Source: Deltaproteobacteria bacterium
GTDB lineage: Bacteria; UBA10199; DSSB01
Length of the DNA stretch: 9,359 nt
Direction: 5' to 3'
Assembly: GCA_021772695.1 (NCBI GenBank)
Contig: JAJFLL010000306.1
Span: 1-9,359 of the forward strand
Both the position numbers and the translations under genes were made by a program. Numbering within the stretch: position 1 is the first letter of the stretch; each line of letters opens with the position of its first letter. Positions 6,063 to 9,359 of the stretch are shown in pieces. Under the pieces are notes generated by a model, which was given only the letters and a program-made list of their open reading frames with translations, searched no databases and had not been told where the DNA came from.

Positions 6063-6776
6063 ATGGCTAAAAAACCTTTACTAAATACTTGTGGCGATAT
6101 TCAGCTTTCCTACTCGCTCGCTCATCCTGAAATCCCTGCACCCACACTGGGTTTTCGCCCTGATTGGGCTTCACTCCATGCTCATATCCCGAACTTGGGA
6201 ATGGACCATAGCTCCTGCCCTGGAATTCAAGCTAGAGAGCAAATAGGCATCACTTTATTCATGCCCTACACCATTCGTTTCTTTAGGGAAGGTAAAATTG
6301 AAATAGACGCTTTTTGGGATAAAAGTGACAAAAAGCCCTTTTTGATTCAACCTATTCAAAGTACGGTCCCCATCGCTCAAGGTCAGGAAGAATTTCCTGG
6401 TTTCATCACTCAACTCCCATCTAAAAATTTGAATTGGCCGTTACATATCTTTATGCTTGGAGATTTGCGCGCCCAGGCATGGATCATTCAATCAGGTGTA
6501 AAAATTAATGAAAACTCTCAGGACTACACATTACTAATGCTCAATTTACCCAACCATCCGTATGGACCTGGCTATTCTGTAGGACAATCCATGGTTCATT
6601 CCTTTCCTAATATTGCCGGACAACTTAAGATCTGCGTCGATATCGATTTTAGGAATTTACCCAAAAAAACAGAGGCCGTGGAAATTATTAAGGGAACTCC
6701 CATGATTCAGTATATCCCCATGAAGATACCCAGGGTTTTACTACAACCTGCACTTTCAAAAGATCCTAACGGCTGA
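6063..6776 (+). CDS. Hypothetical protein, CPGI ... GTPMIQYIP type
   Basis: This encodes 237 residues. I do not recognise it with certainty. Visible landmarks are SSCPGIQAREQIGITLFMPY (about 51-70), an IRFFREGKIEIDAFW stretch (72-86), PGYSVGQS near 176-183, and a C-terminal IKGTPMIQYIPMKIPR. The order of CPGI, a hydrophobic 'IP/MP' strand, and a terminal GTP-x-x-Q-x-IP strand reminds me of uncharacterised phage and bacterial proteins close to DUF6065, which look like small beta-sandwich proteins; this link is from memory and unverified. There is no signal peptide or membrane segment. The ATG at 6063 has no Shine-Dalgarno, and a hairpin with a mini-ORF precedes it. It sits between the aldolase pair and the radical SAM and halogenase genes on the same strand, so a role in the same pathway, perhaps substrate binding or hydroxylation-type chemistry, is plausible but unproven. 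Confidence 0.7.
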   Translation: MAKKPLLNTCGDIQLSYSLAHPEIPAPTLGFRPDWASLHAHIPNLGMDHSSCPGIQAREQIGITLFMPYTIRFFREGKIEIDAFWDKSDKKPFLIQPIQSTVPIAQGQEEFPGFITQLPSKNLNWPLHIFMLGDLRAQAWIIQSGVKINENSQDYTLLMLNLPNHPYGPGYSVGQSMVHSFPNIAGQLKICVDIDFRNLPKKTEAVEIIKGTPMIQYIPMKIPRVLLQPALSKDPNG

Positions 6777-6868
6777 TTTTCAAGGAAGTCTTGCTGTTGG
6801 TTACCGCAACCCTTTCGATTTTTTTTGCTTTTCTAGACTGTCTTGAAATCTCATAGACTGATAACCTT

Positions 6869-6897
6869 TTGACAGCAGACAATAACCACTGAATAAT
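6869..6897 (+). promoter_or_regulatory. Near-consensus sigma-70 promoter for the radical SAM-halogenase pair
   Basis: A perfect -35 TTGACA (6869-6874) is followed by a 17-base spacer and AATAAT (6892-6897), one mismatch from TATAAT. The expected start of transcription is about 6903-6905, only four to six bases before the ATG at 6909. The gene lacks a Shine-Dalgarno, which fits a nearly leaderless transcript. It would also express the halogenase downstream. Confidence 0.65.
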
Positions 6898-6908
6898 GAT
6901 CACTTGAT

Positions 6909-8204
6909 ATGAAGATTCTATTGATCAATCCTGAACATCCTTATCATTCCAATGACCCAGGTCTAAATCATGTTTTAACTCAAATCCGACCTCGAATGGT
7001 TTCAAAACTCCCCTGTTTGGCCCTTCTAGCCGTTGCTGCACTGACACCGCCAGAGATTGAGGTAAAATACCTAGACGAAAATTACGACGCCATTGACTTT
7101 GATGCGGACTTTGACCTCATCGGCATAACCTTACTTACGCCCCAGGCCACACGAGCCTATGAAATAGCCACCCAATTTAGAGTGCGCCAAAAAACTGTGG
7201 TCTTAGGCGGCACCCATGTTACGAGTATGCCTTCCGAAGCCAAAAAGTTTGCCGATACAATTGTCATCGGGGAGGCAGAAGAAGTTTGGACCGGATTATT
7301 AAATGATTTTAAAAATCATCGGTTAAAAGATTCCTATCGAGGTGCCTGGGGCGAAATGTCGAAAGTGCCTATTCCCCGATTTGAATTACTAAAAGACTAC
7401 TTTAGTGCTGAAAACTCTCTGAGCATTATTCCCTTAGAGTTTTCCAGAGGGTGCCCCATTGATTGTTCCTTTTGCAGTGTTACCACACAATCAGGCGCAA
7501 AAATGCGGCTAAAAAAACCAACTCAAGTTGTAGATGAAATTACTTATGCTGCATCATTATTTCCGAATGAAAAACTATTCTTTAAATTCAATGACCCCAA
7601 CCCCTTCGTCAATCGAAAGGCCGCTTCGCAAATATTAGAAGAAATAATACCACTCAACATCAAATGGAACTCGTATGCCGACATATCGGTTGCCCAGCAT
7701 CCTGATCTACTCAAAACCATGAAGCAATCCGGCTGTACCGTAGTTGCCATCGGCTTAGAAAGCCTAGTTACTGAAACCATGATGGAATATAGTCAATGGA
7801 AGAGTAAGTACGTCAAAGATTATCAAGAAGAAATCAAAATTATTAATGACCATGGTATCGCTGTGGTGGCAAATTTTATATTAGGGGACCAAGATAAACT
7901 GAACCCCGTATTGGATCAAATTTTGGATTTCGTTACCTCGGTGCCTATTCTCTGTAATTTCACCATTCTAACCCCATTTCCTGGAACCAGGGTATTTGAG
8001 GAGATGAGCAAGGCCCACCAATTAAAAGCTCATTTAAACTGGGAAGATTACAATAATTTAAATGTGGTTTTTAATACCGAATGGCCTGAGGAAATCATTT
8101 ATCAAGGAATGCAGTATCTTCACCAAGAAGTTTGGAATTCTCCTTTGTATCAAAAAATTAATTCTCAAATGAAACAAATCATATCGCAACCTCCTCTTTC
8201 GTGA
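6909..8204 (+). CDS. Second cobalamin-binding-type radical SAM enzyme
   Basis: This encodes 431 residues. The start MKILLINPEHPY is the canonical N-terminus of B12-binding radical SAM proteins, supporting the ATG at 6909 although no Shine-Dalgarno precedes it. The N-terminal Rossmann-like domain shows DLIGITLLTPQ (69-79), VVLGGTHVTSMP (97-108) and VIGEAEE (119-125). The cluster motif FSRGCPIDCSFCS gives Cys182, Cys186 and Cys189. Later motifs are IGLES (281-285) and TPFPGT (355-360). The DxHxxG cobalamin ligand is absent, as in several known methylases of this class. The end of the gene overlaps or abuts the halogenase start, so the two are surely cotranscribed. Likely roles are methylation at carbon or another radical C-C reaction on the same scaffold the halogenase modifies; the substrate is unknown. 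It differs clearly from the enzyme at 909-2285, so it is not a recent duplication. Confidence 0.93.
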   Translation: MKILLINPEHPYHSNDPGLNHVLTQIRPRMVSKLPCLALLAVAALTPPEIEVKYLDENYDAIDFDADFDLIGITLLTPQATRAYEIATQFRVRQKTVVLGGTHVTSMPSEAKKFADTIVIGEAEEVWTGLLNDFKNHRLKDSYRGAWGEMSKVPIPRFELLKDYFSAENSLSIIPLEFSRGCPIDCSFCSVTTQSGAKMRLKKPTQVVDEITYAASLFPNEKLFFKFNDPNPFVNRKAASQILEEIIPLNIKWNSYADISVAQHPDLLKTMKQSGCTVVAIGLESLVTETMMEYSQWKSKYVKDYQEEIKIINDHGIAVVANFILGDQDKLNPVLDQILDFVTSVPILCNFTILTPFPGTRVFEEMSKAHQLKAHLNWEDYNNLNVVFNTEWPEEIIYQGMQYLHQEVWNSPLYQKINSQMKQIISQPPLS

Positions 8205-8218
8205 TTGAGTCAAAGCAA

Positions 8219-9359
8219 ATGGATGCGAAGTCTACCAAAATCATCGTCTTAGGCGGCGGAACTTCCGGCTGGCTCACGGCGGCTCTGCTAAAAAAACAGC
8301 ATAAGGAAAATATTGAGATTTCTCTCATCGCCGGAAAAGAATCCAGACCTATTGGTGTTGGCGAGGCCACCGTGCCGACACTGGCCGACATTCTAAAAAT
8401 CCTTGAGATTCCCGAGTCCGATATTTTTCGTGCCTGTAACGGAACCTTTAAATTGGCCATTAAATTTACCCATTGGCGAAAAGGCCATGGTTCGGAAAGC
8501 CATTCCTTTTATCACCCCTTTGGGCATATGCCAAAAAAAGGTCTGCTCGATCTTTCGGAATATTGGTTGCAAGGCCATTTGCTCGGCCTGCCCCAAACCT
8601 TTGCCGGAGCCACTTCCATGATTCCCAGCCTCTGTGATTTTTTTAAGGCCCCTCGAACCATAGAAGAACCCGAATTTACGGGGATGGTGGAATACGCCTA
8701 TCATCTTGACGCCGGCCTCTTGGGTCCATACCTGAAAAATTACTGTTTGAAACTAGGGGTTCGATTTCTTGAAACCGAAATCGAGAACGTCGCCCTTGAT
8801 GGGGCCGACGGTAGCATCAAATATTTACAGAGTCGTGATTTGGGAAACCTCTCGGCAGACCTGTATGTGGATTGTTCGGGATTTCGTAGTTTACTGTTAG
8901 GCGGCGCCTTAAAAGAAAAATTTTATTCCTACCAAAAATCCCTACCCTGTGACCGGGCCTTAGCGACCAACCTTATTGAGAATGAAAATACCTCTCACAT
9001 CAATAATTACACCACAGCCTCAGCGCTGCAAAGTGGCTGGGCTTGGCATATTCCACTGCAAACCCGTGCGGGCGTGGGCTATGTCTACTCTTCATCCCAT
9101 TTAAGCGACACTGAGGCCGAAGCGGAGTTTCGCCTTTTTCTGCAAGATACTGCGTCACGCTTAGACTTTCAAAAAATTGTCATTCGTGCCGGTCGACATG
9201 AACGGGCCTGGGTCAAAAATTGCGTGGCGGTCGGGCTGGCCGGGGGCTTTGTGGAACCTCTAGAAAGTTCTGGACTGGCCTTCATCTATACCACCGTACA
9301 GGCCTTTTCGCCCCATGTTCACCAATTTAAGGATTCCCCTCAGCAGGTGGCCGCTTTCA
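8219..9359 (+). CDS. Flavin-dependent tryptophan-type halogenase, C-terminus cut by window edge
   Basis: About 380 residues are visible; full members have about 500-540. Numbering from the ATG at 8219: the FAD-binding GGGTSGW is near residues 12-18, GVGEATVPTL at 46-55, and FKLAIKF holds the equivalent of PrnA Lys79 (Lys78), which forms or guides hypohalous acid. The halogenase-specific WxWxIP motif is GWAWHIP at 273-279. FVEPLESSG at 344-352 includes the counterpart of PrnA Glu346 and the halide-site Ser/Thr-Gly. FYHPF keeps the His and Phe that stack the indole in PrnA (His101/Phe103). The reaction known for the family is FADH2- and O2-dependent chlorination or bromination of an activated aromatic ring, needing a separate flavin reductase not seen here. 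An in-frame GTG at 8201 overlaps the previous stop (GTGA) and is the alternative start; neither has a good Shine-Dalgarno. Substrate could be free Trp, another indole or a carrier- or peptide-bound form. Confidence 0.93.
   Translation, partial: MDAKSTKIIVLGGGTSGWLTAALLKKQHKENIEISLIAGKESRPIGVGEATVPTLADILKILEIPESDIFRACNGTFKLAIKFTHWRKGHGSESHSFYHPFGHMPKKGLLDLSEYWLQGHLLGLPQTFAGATSMIPSLCDFFKAPRTIEEPEFTGMVEYAYHLDAGLLGPYLKNYCLKLGVRFLETEIENVALDGADGSIKYLQSRDLGNLSADLYVDCSGFRSLLLGGALKEKFYSYQKSLPCDRALATNLIENENTSHINNYTTASALQSGWAWHIPLQTRAGVGYVYSSSHLSDTEAEAEFRLFLQDTASRLDFQKIVIRAGRHERAWVKNCVAVGLAGGFVEPLESSGLAFIYTTVQAFSPHVHQFKDSPQQVAAF

Noticed and set aside
6782..6830. Possible terminator after the 237-residue gene: GTTG/CAAC arms near 6796-6810, then a T-run
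   Set aside because: The T-run is real but the stem is only four base pairs with a seven-base loop and several bases separate it from the Ts, so the structure is too weak to call.
909..8204. The idea that the two radical SAM genes are inverted duplicate copies forming a long repeat
   Set aside because: They share family motifs only; lengths, linker sequences and nucleotide sequence differ throughout, so they are distant relatives rather than a repeat.
8179..8704. Open frames on both strands within the halogenase
   Set aside because: They overlap a frame with unmistakable halogenase motifs, lack ribosome sites, and have no recognisable protein features.

Overview
The window looks like an accessory, natural-product-like locus in a bacterium, probably Gram-negative, of moderate GC content. 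I cannot assign a taxon from sequence alone; the style (AT-leaning genes, frequent GCC/GGC codons, a MeaB-type GTPase next door) would fit a Bdellovibrio-like or other deltaproteobacterial-type genome, but that is a guess. No rRNA, tRNA, CRISPR, transposase or integrase was seen.

Left part, minus strand (1-2285). The left edge cuts through a MeaB/ArgK-family GTPase (start near 290). To its right, separated by a clean intrinsic terminator (336-363), is a small Gly/Ala-rich low-complexity protein (393-707) with a strong Shine-Dalgarno. Upstream of that, 708-908 holds two overlapping candidate tiny ORFs. Next comes a 458-residue radical SAM enzyme with an N-terminal cobalamin-binding-type domain (909-2285). 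A 194-base divergent intergenic region follows.

Right part, plus strand (2480-9359). The order is: a 142-residue Ala-rich protein with a hydrophobic N-terminus and a Tyr/Gly/Ser-rich tail; an unrecognised 285-residue protein read from a TTG codon; a DRE-TIM metallolyase/aldolase with intact metal-binding motifs (3862-4935); an overlapping paralogue that has lost every recognisable metal ligand (4907-5959); a 237-residue protein of uncertain family preceded by a hairpin; a second cobalamin-type radical SAM enzyme (6909-8204) with a near-consensus promoter placed so close that its mRNA would be almost leaderless; and a flavin-dependent tryptophan-type halogenase cut by the right edge.

Together, a halogenase, two cobalamin-type radical SAM enzymes and an aldolase with a catalytically dead-looking partner suggest a specialised pathway that builds and decorates a small molecule or a peptide. 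The halogenase retains the residues known to stack an indole in PrnA, so an indole or Trp-like substrate is a reasonable hypothesis. The two small, strongly translated proteins are candidates for structural or substrate roles, but nothing in the sequence proves this.
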